DNA from: DATBJG01 sp963790545
GTDB taxonomy: Bacteria > Acidobacteriota > Vicinamibacteria > Vicinamibacterales > JAMQPK01
Assembly (NCBI GenBank): GCA_963790545.1
Contig: CAWBPA010000025.1
Location: 62,001 to 126,000, forward strand
DNA length: 64,000 nt
Direction: 5' to 3'
Made by a program: the position numbers and the translations under genes. Under the pieces are notes generated by a model, which ran no database searches, was not told where the DNA came from, and saw only the letters and a program-made list of their open reading frames with translations. This document shows positions 56,407 to 64,000 of the stretch, in pieces (the stretch's first letter is position 1; the number at the start of each line of letters is the position of its first letter).

Positions 56407-56427
56407 AGAACTGAAAACTGATAACTG
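56407..56427. repeat. 7-base tandem array, locus F
   Basis: Three units of consensus ANAACTG (AGAACTG, AAAACTG, ATAACTG) in the 90-base space before the mannosyltransferase gene. A TAAAAT that could be a -10 element follows at 56431. Confidence 0.75.
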
Positions 56428-56447
56428 TCCTAAAATCATCCGCGCCC

Positions 56448-57592
56448 ATGCTGCGGACGAGCGGGCGGATTCTCGTGTTGGCGCTCATGGTGCGCCTGCT
56501 CTCGCTCGGCGTGGCCTTCCTGGCCAACGTCACGTTCCCTGAGTATCAGCGCGAACAGTTCACGGTCAATCGCCAGGCCGATGCCTTCTGGGACACGTTC
56601 GCGCGCTACGACTCGGGCTGGTATCAGAGCATTGCACGGCACGGCTATCGATTTGACGAGGGCGGGCGCAGCAATCTGGCCTTCTTCCCGCTTTACCCGA
56701 TGCTGATGCGTCACGTCGGGCGACTGTTCGGGACCCGTGCGTTCGATTACTACCTGGGTGGGATCGTGATCTCGTGGCTCGCGTTTTTCGTCGCGATGGT
56801 GCTGTTGTACCGCCTGGCTTTGCTGGATGTGCGCTCCGCCAGGAGGCCGAACGCGCCATCTGGTACGCGGCCATCTTCCCGTTTGCGTTCTTCTACGGGG
56901 TCGTCTATACGGAGAGTCTGTTTCTGCTGCTGGCTGTCACAGCCTTCTATGGCTTTCGCACGAAGCACTGGCTCCTCGGCGCGCTTGCTGGCGCCTTGCT
57001 TGGCGCGACCCGCCCGAACGGCCTGCTCATATGGCCGGCGCTGGCCCTGATTGCGTGGAATGCGGTCCGCGAGGATCGATCCAGCCGCTGGCGTGCGGCC
57101 GCCGCGCTGCTTGTGGTGCCCGCTGGATTTGTGGCCTACGGGTGGTACAACTACCGTGTCAGCGGGGACTGGCTCGAGTGGTATGCCGCCCTGCAGCGAT
57201 GGGGTTACGAACCCGGGTCGCACTCGTTTTCCGTCTACGTCGAGCTCGGACGTGCCCTGGTCACGCGACCGGTGGCATTTCTGATGGGCGAGCGCAATGC
57301 GCCGTACGACCTGTTGAACGCCAGCGCTGCCGTCCTCGCCCTGATTGCCATTCCATTCGTCTGGCGGCGCCTTGGCGCGGCCTACGCGCTATTCATGGGT
57401 ATCAACCTGTACGTGCCGCTCTCGACGGGGCAGTTCGAAGGCCTCGGGCGCTACTGCACAGTCCTCTTTCCATTGTTCATCTGGCTCTCGACGCTCCACT
57501 CACAGATTGTCCAGCAAACGCTTCTTGCCGGATTTGCCATGCTTTACGTGCTCTGCCTCGCGCTGTTTGTGAACATTCATCCAATTTTTTGA
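56448..57592 (+). CDS. mannosyltransferase-like (PIG-V/GPI-type GT-C) membrane protein, one frameshift
   Basis: ATG 56448: first helix ILVLALMVRLLSLGVAFLA, then RYDSGWYQSIARHGYRFD, the conserved catalytic-loop region of PIG-V-like GT-C transferases (DSxWY). A shift near 56830 continues SRQEAERAIWYAAIFPFAFFYGVVYTESLFLLL and GATRPNGLLIWPAL, to about 380 residues and eight or more helices. It transfers sugars from a lipid carrier outside the membrane; the acceptor is unknown. Confidence 0.75.
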
Positions 57593-57593
57593 C

Positions 57594-58526
57594 ATGTTTC
57601 CCATAGCGCCCGGCATTTCTTACGTCGACCTCAACTTTCGGAACACACCCGGTGTCATTGCGACCGGCGTCCTGATCGATCCGGCCGGCGTGGCCATCGT
57701 GGATCCCGGTCCGACGTCGTGCCTCGAAACGCTGACACGCGCCCTGGCAGCCGAGGGTGTCAGGATCGCCGACGTGCGGGTCGTGTTGTTGACGCATATC
57801 CATCTCGACCATGCGGGCATGACCGGGACGCTGATTCAGCAGAATCCCGATATTGAGGTATACGTGCACGCGCGCGGGGCGCCACACCTGATAGATCCTT
57901 CGAAGCTCCTGGAAAGCGCGGGTCGCCTCTATGGATTGAAAATGGGCGAGCTCTGGGGCGCAGTTCTGCCTGTGCCGGCCGAACGCGTCAGGGTCTTGTC
58001 CGGCGGCGAGCGCCTGACCATCGGTTCGCGCGGGTTTGACGTGGAGTACACACCCGGTCACGCTTCGCATCATGTGAGCTATTTCGATCGTGTCGCCGGC
58101 TTGGCGTGGGTAGGAGATACGGCCGGCGTCCGACTGGGCCCGTCGCAGAGTGTGATGCCGCCAACACCTCCGCCCGACATCGACCTCGAACTCTGGGACG
58201 AAAGCCTGCGGCGCATCCGGGCATGGCAGCCTCGTCAGCTCTTTCTCACACACTTTGGTCTGTTCGATCGCGTGGATGCGCATCTCGACGAGCTCGCCAT
58301 TGCCATACGTGAAGTGGCCGAGATGGTCCGGCGATCTCTGGAAGTCAGTGGGGGAGACGACGAGCAATTTGCGGCGTTCCGGCAGGAGATCGGTCGCTAC
58401 ATCCGGCGCCGCATGTCCGAGCACGAGGCGATCGCCTACGAAACAGCGGCGCCGCTGCGGTTCAACTGGCAGGGTCTCGCGCGCTATTGGAAGAAACGGA
58501 CGAAACCGAAGACTCAAACTCTATAG
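57594..58526 (+). CDS. MBL-fold metallo-hydrolase
   Basis: 310 residues. The zinc motif THIHLDHAG (67-75), then VEYTPGHASHHVSYFD, WVGDTAGVRL and FLTHFGLFD complete the ligand set of a glyoxalase II-like MBL protein with an added C-terminal helical region (about 230-310). Begins 2 bases after the mannosyltransferase stop, so they are co-transcribed. Confidence 0.85.
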   Translation: MFPIAPGISYVDLNFRNTPGVIATGVLIDPAGVAIVDPGPTSCLETLTRALAAEGVRIADVRVVLLTHIHLDHAGMTGTLIQQNPDIEVYVHARGAPHLIDPSKLLESAGRLYGLKMGELWGAVLPVPAERVRVLSGGERLTIGSRGFDVEYTPGHASHHVSYFDRVAGLAWVGDTAGVRLGPSQSVMPPTPPPDIDLELWDESLRRIRAWQPRQLFLTHFGLFDRVDAHLDELAIAIREVAEMVRRSLEVSGGDDEQFAAFRQEIGRYIRRRMSEHEAIAYETAAPLRFNWQGLARYWKKRTKPKTQTL

Positions 58527-58534
58527 GAATTCAA

Positions 58535-58621
58535 CGCTGAGGGCGCTGAGATCGCGGAGTTCGCAGAGGATCTCTTAGCTCAAGACCTCTGCGGCCTCAG
58601 CGGGCTCTGCGACCTCAGCGA
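58535..58621. repeat. inverted pair of 9-base tandem arrays, locus G
   Basis: Left: four 9-base units (CGCTGAGGG, CGCTGAGAT, CGCGGAGTT, CGCAGAGGA). Right: four units on the complementary pattern (CCTCTGCGG, CCTCAGCGG and similar). The two arms can pair and lie between convergent genes, so the structure could act as a two-way terminator. Confidence 0.85.
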
Positions 58622-58641
58622 TGTGCATCGAGAACTGAAAA

Positions 58642-59251
58642 CTATTTTCCCAGCGGCTCGAGTTTGGGCGGCCGCGCGCCCCGACGAGCGGCCCCGAGCA
58701 CCGGAAGATAATCCAGCTCCCGTCCCGCCGCTGCAGCCCTGAGCAGCAATCCTCCTCGACTCATATCGCCCCGACCGACAAAATCGGCCGGAAAGACGAG
58801 ACGCGGTCCGAACACACGACCGAGAACCTCCACGTACTTGTCCGAGGCCACGCTCCCGAGCAGCACGAACAGCGTCGAGTCTTCGAAGGTCGCGGCCAGG
58901 CGTCTGGCGCTGGCCTCGAGTGGATCGCAGTAGTCGGGGTTGTCGGCGCGAATCTCCACTCTCCCAAACGCCTCGAGCGTCTCCAGGCTCGTGGCCGTTT
59001 CCTCGGGCAGCAGGCCGTGACCCCGGCGTGATGACCAGCACGCCGTCGGGCACGCAGGCAAATCGTCTCGCGTAGGTGACCTTTCCGCGAAAGTAGAGTC
59101 CGCTGAAATAGGCAAAGAGCTCACCCAGCGGAACGCCGTCAGGCGATCGCAGTCTGACCGCCAGCGAAGACGTGGCGCCTTCAGCCATCAGCTGTTGGGC
59201 CTTTCGTCCTCGACAATGAGCGGGCGACAGAAGAAATACGCGAGGAGTCAT
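58642..59251 (-). CDS. conserved hypothetical protein, one frameshift
   Basis: MTPRVFLLSPAHCRGRKAQQLM then GVPLGELFAYFSGLYFRGKVTYARRFA; a shift near 59025 continues TATSLETLEAFGRVEIRADNPDYCDPLEASARRL, LFVLLGSVASDKYVEVLGRVFGPRLVFPADFVGRGDMSRGGLLLRAA and RRGARPPKLEPL. About 200 residues, clearly a conserved family, no enzymatic domain known to me. Confidence 0.7.
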
Positions 59252-59269
59252 CGAGCGATCGATCTTAGT

Positions 59270-60601
59270 TTAGGACGCGTCCGTCAGTTGACGTCCGCGT
59301 GTTTCCGGCCCCAGCCACACAAGACCGGCAACGACCAGTAGTGAAATTCCAATGCACATGGCCATCGAGTCGGCCAGAACCACCCCCCGATCCTGAAGGC
59401 GGCCGATGAGCGTTGGCGTGACCGCGCCAAGCGCGGCACCTGCGTGATACGCCAGACCAGACCCTCCACTGCGTACGGCCGTCGGGAAGCGTTCGGTCAG
59501 ATACGACGGCACGACGCCCCACGCGCCATGCCCGCAGATGCCCATCAGCAACGCGCCCATCAACGACGCGACCGCATGATCCGCATAGAGATACAGCGGA
59601 ATCATGAAGACCCCAAGCGTTGCCGCGGCTGTCACCGCTCCCCGACGTCCCAGTCGTGTTTCAGAGAGACGACCCCACATTGCGGTACCGACAATGCCAC
59701 CGAGGTTCAAGAGCACCACCGGGGCGAAGGTTGGCCGACCGCTGTCGCGCAGGAAGGTCGGGTACCAGTACGTGATCGAGTAGTACGAAAACATGAACCC
59801 GGCCATCACGAATGTCGTTTGAATCGTGGTGCCAATCAGGTCACGCTGGAAAATTCGTACGACCGACAACTGGGGTGCTGCGGTTCGCACAACCGGAGTT
59901 GGCCCCTGAGATCCGCGTCCCGTCGATCCGAGAGATCCGCGTCCCGTTGATCCGAGAGATCCGCGTCCCGTTGATCCGAGAGATCCGCGTTGCTGTTCGA
60001 GCCACAAGGGACTCTCGTCGACACGTGCCCGAATCCAAAGCGTGAGCAGGGCAGGAACCAAGCCCACCCAGAACATCGCGCGCCACCCCAGCTCGGAGGC
60101 GCCGCTGAAAAGCGGGTACACGAACTGAAACACGGTAGCGGCCATGATGTAACCCCAGGCGAATCCTCCCTGCAGAAGGCCGGAGGCGATGCCGCGCAGG
60201 TGAGCCGGCCAGTGTTCCAGCACGAGCGGCATGCCCGCGGCCCATTCACCACCCATCCCGATACCAAAAAGTGCACGGAAGGCAAACAGCATGGCGTACG
60301 ACGTGGAGAACCCGCTCAGGAATGCAAAAATCGAGAACCAGAGAATCGAGAGCGCCAGAGGCAGTTTCCGTCCCCATTTGTCGGCCGCGGTTCCGGCGAC
60401 GACCCCGCCAATGAGACGCGTGAACAGCGTGACCGTTCCGAGCGCACCGGCCAGGGCTCGATCAACGGTAAAGCTGTCCTGAATGTCGATGATGACGAAC
60501 GTCAGAATCGTAAAATCAAAACCGTCCAGGGCCCACCCGAGGAAGGTGGCCCAGAACGCACGCCACTGCGCACGATTGACCTGTCGAGTCCAAGCAAACA
60601 T
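59270..60601 (-). CDS. MFS transporter, SHS/aromatic-acid symporter type
   Basis: 443 residues with twelve predicted helices. Family signatures: DGFDFTILTFVIIDIQ in helix 1, GTAADKWGRKLPL between helices 2-3, GIGMGGEWAAGMPLVLEHWP in helix 4. It imports carboxylic acids such as lactate or aromatic acids with protons. The central cytosolic loop contains a 24-base tandem repeat (59908-59991). ATG 60601 is chosen because upstream ATG 60619 gives a doubtful extension. Confidence 0.85.
   Translation of the reverse strand: MFAWTRQVNRAQWRAFWATFLGWALDGFDFTILTFVIIDIQDSFTVDRALAGALGTVTLFTRLIGGVVAGTAADKWGRKLPLALSILWFSIFAFLSGFSTSYAMLFAFRALFGIGMGGEWAAGMPLVLEHWPAHLRGIASGLLQGGFAWGYIMAATVFQFVYPLFSGASELGWRAMFWVGLVPALLTLWIRARVDESPLWLEQQRGSLGSTGRGSLGSTGRGSLGSTGRGSQGPTPVVRTAAPQLSVVRIFQRDLIGTTIQTTFVMAGFMFSYYSITYWYPTFLRDSGRPTFAPVVLLNLGGIVGTAMWGRLSETRLGRRGAVTAAATLGVFMIPLYLYADHAVASLMGALLMGICGHGAWGVVPSYLTERFPTAVRSGGSGLAYHAGAALGAVTPTLIGRLQDRGVVLADSMAMCIGISLLVVAGLVWLGPETRGRQLTDAS
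59908..59991. repeat. in-frame 24-base tandem repeat within MFS gene
   Basis: Three full and one half copies of a 24-base unit, each carrying GATCCGCGTCCCGT; it encodes three SLGSTGRG octapeptides in the loop between helices 6 and 7, a place where insertion costs least. Confidence 0.9.
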
Positions 60602-60667
60602 CGTGTTGTCTGCGCGCAAATCCTACAACAGGCCTTCTCGTCCGCAGGCCAGCATGCAAAGTCCAGC

Positions 60668-60673
60668 TATAAT
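60668..60673 (+). promoter_or_regulatory. candidate -10 element TATAAT
   Basis: A perfect TATAAT 31 bases before ATG 60704 of the DapB-like gene, in a 102-base divergent space with the MFS gene. No strong -35 is visible. Confidence 0.4.
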
Positions 60674-60703
60674 TCCGGATTCTCAGCAGCCCAAGGCCTA
60701 ACT

Positions 60704-61702
60704 ATGCCCATCCGTGTGTTGCATGTTGGACTCGGTCCCGTCGGGGCCGCGATCGCCCGGCAGATTGCCAACCGCAAAGGATTTCAGCTCGTCGGGGGTA
60801 TCGACATCGATCCCGCAAAGGCGGACCGTGACGTTGGTGAGATCATCGGCCTCGGTCGCCAAACGCGACTCAAAGTGTCTCTGGAACCCCTGAAGGTCAT
60901 CAAGTCCACACGGCCGCACGTCGTCGTGCTGGCAACCGGGTCGTCGTTGAAGTCGGTATTCCCGCAGATCGAGCAGATTGTGAAGGCGCGCGTGCCGATC
61001 ATCTCGACCACCGAAGAGCTGGCCTATCCAACCGGCCGGAATCGGAGCTTGTGGAAGCGTCTCGACGGGATTGCGCAGCGTGCCAAGGTGGCCGTCCTCG
61101 GAACGGGTATCAACCCAGGTTTCGTGATGGACGTGTTGCCCCTCGTGCTCACCACGCCCTGCGAACGCGTGGACGCGGTCGTCGTAAACCGCGTCATGGA
61201 TGCACGCGCGCGACGACTGCCGTTCCAGCAAAAAATTGGTGCCGGGCTGACGCGCGAGCAGTTCACGGCTCAGGTGGCCGACGGCAGCGTGCGTCATGTC
61301 GGGTTCGAGCAGTCGATCCGCATGATTGCCGACGCGCTGGGCTGGCGACTCGATCGCTTCACCGAAGACATCAAACCAAAGATTGCCGACACCACTGTAT
61401 CGAGCGAGTTCCTCGCTGTCGATCCGGGTTATGTCTCCGGCGTCATTCAGGATGCGATTGGCTACCGGAAAGGGCAGGCGGTCGTCCGGCTACACCTTGA
61501 AGCGTACCTGGGCGCCCCCGAATCGTTCGATTCCATCTTGATCGAGGGTTCTCCCCGGCTCTCCGTCACGGTGCCAGGAGGCATTCACGGCGATACCGGA
61601 ACCGCCGCGGTTGTCGCCAACAGCATTCCACGCCTGCTGACAGCCAAACCAGGTCTGCGGACGATGCGAGATCTGCAGACGCCTTCGATCTATGCAGGAT
61701 AG
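60704..61702 (+). CDS. dihydrodipicolinate reductase-like dehydrogenase
   Basis: 332 residues. N-terminal Rossmann fold (IRVLHVGLGPVGAAIARQI) and a central block (TTEELAYPTGR, GTGINPGFVMDVLP) shared with 2,4-diaminopentanoate dehydrogenase and other DapB-like enzymes. It is longer than true DapB (about 270) and has no DapA neighbour, so amino acid catabolism is more probable than lysine biosynthesis. Confidence 0.75.
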   Translation: MPIRVLHVGLGPVGAAIARQIANRKGFQLVGGIDIDPAKADRDVGEIIGLGRQTRLKVSLEPLKVIKSTRPHVVVLATGSSLKSVFPQIEQIVKARVPIISTTEELAYPTGRNRSLWKRLDGIAQRAKVAVLGTGINPGFVMDVLPLVLTTPCERVDAVVVNRVMDARARRLPFQQKIGAGLTREQFTAQVADGSVRHVGFEQSIRMIADALGWRLDRFTEDIKPKIADTTVSSEFLAVDPGYVSGVIQDAIGYRKGQAVVRLHLEAYLGAPESFDSILIEGSPRLSVTVPGGIHGDTGTAAVVANSIPRLLTAKPGLRTMRDLQTPSIYAG

Positions 61703-61730
61703 GGTTCTAGGGTTCCAAGGTTAGAACCTT
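61700..61730. terminator. repeat-built two-way terminator, locus H
   Basis: Two 8-9 base units TAGGGTTC run into a perfect AAGGTT-AG-AACCTT palindrome between two convergent genes (stops at 61702 and 61732). A stem of six pairs with T's at the right side could stop transcription in both directions. Confidence 0.55.
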
Positions 61731-61731
61731 C

Positions 61732-63357
61732 TTATTCCCCCGCCGCGCCGCGGTACCTCAAGACGAGCGCGGTGACGTCGTCCGCCTGGGGCGCGCCGGC
61801 GGTGAAATCCCGCACTGCGGCCAGCAGCTTTTCGAGCGTGGCTTCCGAGCTGATACCGCGAACACTGCCGAGGGCCGTCACCAGTCGCTCGCGCCCAAGC
61901 TCATCGTCTGCATGGTTGCGTGCTTCGCTCACGCCGTCACTGAAGACGACGATCGTGTCTCCAGGCTCGAGCTGAACGGTTTCGACCTCGTACTTGGCGT
62001 TGTCGAACAGTCCAAGCACCACACCGCCCGTGTCGAGTGACCGCTGGGTGCGGCCAACGATGATGGGCGACTCGTGACCGGCATTGCAATAACTCAGACG
62101 GCCGTCGCTCCACAGCACACCGTAAAACATCGTCGCAAAGCGTGCTTCGATGGCACGCCGCAACAGTGCCCGGTTGATGCGGGTCATTGTCTCGGCGGGG
62201 TTGCCGCCGAGCGCGGCCTGGGCGGCAAAAATGCTCTGGACCGCCGCAGCCAAAAGCGCCGCCGGGGGACCCTTGCCCGACACGTCGCCCAGCGTAAAGC
62301 CAAAGCGCCCTTCACCCACGTCCAAGTAGTCGTAGAAATCCCCGCCGATCGTGCGGCAGGGCACGGTCACCGCGGCCAGGTCGATGCCGGGGCCTTCGAA
62401 CCTGGGTTCCGGAAGCAGAGCCCGTTGTATCTCCGCCGCGACGCGCAGATCGCGTTCGAGTCGTGCCTTCTCGGCCGACTCTGCGTAGAGGCGCGCGCTT
62501 TCGATGGCCAGGGCCGCTTCCGTGGCAAACGTCTCGAGAGACGTTCTGGTCGCGCGTGAGAGCAGCGTCGCCTTTTCTCGACCGTCGAGGTAGAGCACCC
62601 CAATGATCTTGTTCTCGTCAGAAGCCGCCGGACGGCTGACCACGTAGCGGACGATGCGGAGAGGAACGCAGAGCACGTGTCGGATGCCGAGCGCAATCGT
62701 GCCGCCGTGGATATCGGCATGGCTGCTGTCCATTAGATCGCCGACCATCTTGCTCTGACCGGTCTGAAAGACCTCGTGTGGAATCTTGTGGCTGGTCGCA
62801 AACGTGGTGCCCGGAAGGGTCACGTGCCCGTTGGCACGCGCGACCTTGAATTCGAGCTGGCCAGTTTCGTTGGCGAGCATGATGAACCCGCGGTCCGCGG
62901 ACGTGACATCGAGCGCCGAGTCGAGCACCAGCGTCAGCACCTCATCGAGCACACGGCCGGAGCCCAAGGCTCGCAGCCCTGTCAGCAATCCCGCCATCTG
63001 TCGAAGATCGGCCACGCCGGATGACGGGTCACGCAGACCGGATGTGTCGCCGGCATCCACCACGAAGAGGAGCTCGACCGCATCACTGCGGCCCAGTCGA
63101 ATGCGGTCGCCATCGGTGAGCGCGCGTTCCGTGACGTTCTCGCCATTGACAAAGGTGCCATAGCGAGATCCGCGATCTCGGATGATGTAGCGGTCGTTGT
63201 CCAGGGAAATGTCCGCGTGGTCGCGCGACACATCGGTGCTCACGACCTGAAGATCCGCTGTACTGCGGCGACCAATCGTGAAGACTGGCTTGTCGATGGC
63301 GACGACGCGCCGTCCCAGCGAATCGGTGACCTGAAGGTGTGGCTGCGTCATGGTCAC
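61732..63357 (-). CDS. FHA-GAF-SpoIIE (PP2C) phosphatase
   Basis: 541 residues from GTG 63357 (ATG 63351 alternative), start overlapping the upstream stop as GTGA. Domains in order: FHA (about 1-100; TIGRRSTADLQV, SRDHADISLD, GSRYGTFVNGE), GAF (about 120-290; TSADRGFIMLANETGQLEF), short coiled linker, then SpoIIE/PP2C (about 325-540; GGDFYDYLDVGEGRFGFTLGDVSGKGPPAALL, FSDGVSEARN, ADDVTALVLRYRG) with metal aspartates. It would dephosphorylate a STAS antagonist in a partner switch; the FHA binds a phospho-threonine, and the GAF a ligand. Confidence 0.9.
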   Translation of the reverse strand: MTMTQPHLQVTDSLGRRVVAIDKPVFTIGRRSTADLQVVSTDVSRDHADISLDNDRYIIRDRGSRYGTFVNGENVTERALTDGDRIRLGRSDAVELLFVVDAGDTSGLRDPSSGVADLRQMAGLLTGLRALGSGRVLDEVLTLVLDSALDVTSADRGFIMLANETGQLEFKVARANGHVTLPGTTFATSHKIPHEVFQTGQSKMVGDLMDSSHADIHGGTIALGIRHVLCVPLRIVRYVVSRPAASDENKIIGVLYLDGREKATLLSRATRTSLETFATEAALAIESARLYAESAEKARLERDLRVAAEIQRALLPEPRFEGPGIDLAAVTVPCRTIGGDFYDYLDVGEGRFGFTLGDVSGKGPPAALLAAAVQSIFAAQAALGGNPAETMTRINRALLRRAIEARFATMFYGVLWSDGRLSYCNAGHESPIIVGRTQRSLDTGGVVLGLFDNAKYEVETVQLEPGDTIVVFSDGVSEARNHADDELGRERLVTALGSVRGISSEATLEKLLAAVRDFTAGAPQADDVTALVLRYRGAAGE

Positions 63358-63827
63358 GCCGGCTTTGCCTTGAGAAGGCCCACCTGAACGAGAATGCCGG
63401 TGAAGTCGTAGATCCGTCGTTCGTGCACGATCTGGCCGCCCCGCAGCACGTAGTAGAACACCATCGGCACAGAAAACGCCTTCCCGGTGGGGGGCAGTCC
63501 CATGAATCCCCCACGCTGCGTGCCAGAGGCCTTGAAGAACCAGGCCACGCGATTGCCGTCGATGACCAGGTCTTCCGTCTCCGATTTCAGATCGGGGAAC
63601 GCATTGAAGAAGGTTTGATACGTGCCCTCGATGGCGATGCGCCCGTTGACGGTGCCGCCCGCGACCGGACTATCGACGACGCCGTCTTCGGCGTGATCTC
63701 CGGCCAACGCGCTGGCGTCGAACCGCTCGATGGCTTTCTGGCGCCGCGCGAACAACGCGAGAACCTCATCGCGCGTCAAGGTGTGGTCTGTTGTTCCCGC
63801 GTAGACTGGCGACCCGCTTTGTGACAT
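63354..63827 (-). CDS. SnoaL-like ester-cyclase-type protein
   Basis: 157 residues from ATG 63827 (a TTG at 63845 is upstream but overlaps the previous gene). EVLALFARRQKAIERFDASALAGDHAEDGVVDSPVAGG, then NAFPDLKSETEDLVIDGNRVAWFFKASGT and the close YVLRGGQIVHERRIYDFTGIL, all SnoaL/ester cyclase-like. It lies between the STAS and phosphatase genes and its stop overlaps the phosphatase start, so it is translated with them. Confidence 0.8.
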   Translation of the reverse strand: MSQSGSPVYAGTTDHTLTRDEVLALFARRQKAIERFDASALAGDHAEDGVVDSPVAGGTVNGRIAIEGTYQTFFNAFPDLKSETEDLVIDGNRVAWFFKASGTQRGGFMGLPPTGKAFSVPMVFYYVLRGGQIVHERRIYDFTGILVQVGLLKAKPA

Positions 63828-63837
63828 CGGCACGCGA

Positions 63838-63999
63838 CTAGGCAAAACTCTTGACCGCCGCGTCCTCGGAGTCGAACGTGTCGAATACGGTCAGGAGCTT
63901 CGTGATGGACAGCAGGTCGTGGTTTCGCTTGGTGATATGCACCAGCTTCATCTTGCCTTGCTGTCGAGCTACGGTCGTATACGAAGACACCAGCTCACC
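63838..63999 (-). CDS. STAS domain anti-sigma factor antagonist, 5' end outside window
   Basis: Reading from the right edge: GELVSSYTTVARQQGKMKLVHITKRNHDLLSITKLLTVFDTFDSEDAAVKSFA, stopping at 63838-63840. This is the C-terminal half of a SpoIIAA-like STAS protein (conserved LTKLLTVFD-type end), whose phosphorylation site would be further upstream. It is the natural target of the SpoIIE-type phosphatase two genes on. Confidence 0.8.
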   Translation of the reverse strand, partial: GELVSSYTTVARQQGKMKLVHITKRNHDLLSITKLLTVFDTFDSEDAAVKSFA

Positions 64000-64000
64000 G

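Noticed and set aside
1..64000. Prophage, transposon or plasmid
   Set aside because: No integrase, transposase, terminase, capsid or replication gene and no terminal repeats seen.

Overview
The window is about 64 kb of GC-rich bacterial chromosome and looks like soil or sediment metagenome DNA. No rRNA or tRNA gene is visible. The mix of many DinB, VOC, MBL-fold, DUF885 and GNAT proteins, plus secreted proteins sharing short 'hypothetical' families, fits Acidobacteriota, probably a Vicinamibacteria-like lineage. That placement is inference from gene content; no marker gene settles it.

Region 1 (1-3.7 kb) is a short run of integron gene cassettes. Three attC-like sites (1080-1189, 1739-1812 and a more degenerate one at 2934-3022) each follow a single + strand gene: a SAM methyltransferase, a CrtO-like membrane acyltransferase and an O-methyltransferase. 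After the third site lies a beta-glucosidase gene that has lost its middle. No integrase gene is in the window.

Region 2 (3.7-44 kb) is a long accessory stretch with almost every gene on the + strand (one exception, the YCII protein at 19.8 kb). It holds small stand-alone enzymes and stress or detoxification-type proteins: flavin amine oxidase, three metallo-beta-lactamase folds in the whole window, serine hydrolase, amidase, carboxylesterase, OsmC, nitronate monooxygenase, AAC(6')-like and other GNATs, several DinB, VOC, NTF2-like and DUF1697 proteins, methyltransferases, an amidohydrolase, a DUF885 peptidase-like protein and a large alpha/beta hydrolase. Some are remnants or fusions (DinB at 9.4 kb, a secreted protein fused to a ModA-like domain at 12.7 kb).

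Region 3 (41-64 kb) looks like ordinary chromosome with mixed strands: YajQ, an epimerase, glutaminyl cyclase, a PilZ protein, proline dehydrogenase, a PlsB-type acyltransferase, a DUF255 protein, transketolase, envelope glycosyltransferase-like proteins, a GH36 alpha-galactosidase, an MFS transporter, a DapB-like dehydrogenase and, at the right edge, a partner-switching module (FHA-GAF-SpoIIE phosphatase plus STAS protein). Its intergenic spaces repeatedly contain short tandem arrays with a 7-base period (9 in one place). The sequence differs at each locus and two arrays are arranged as inverted pairs.

About twenty genes, including transketolase, are broken only by one-base shifts, several of them in short G or C runs. 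These look like consensus indels from sequencing rather than pseudogenes, so they are given here as single genes with the break noted. The beta-glucosidase and the first DinB gene, by contrast, have real internal deletions.
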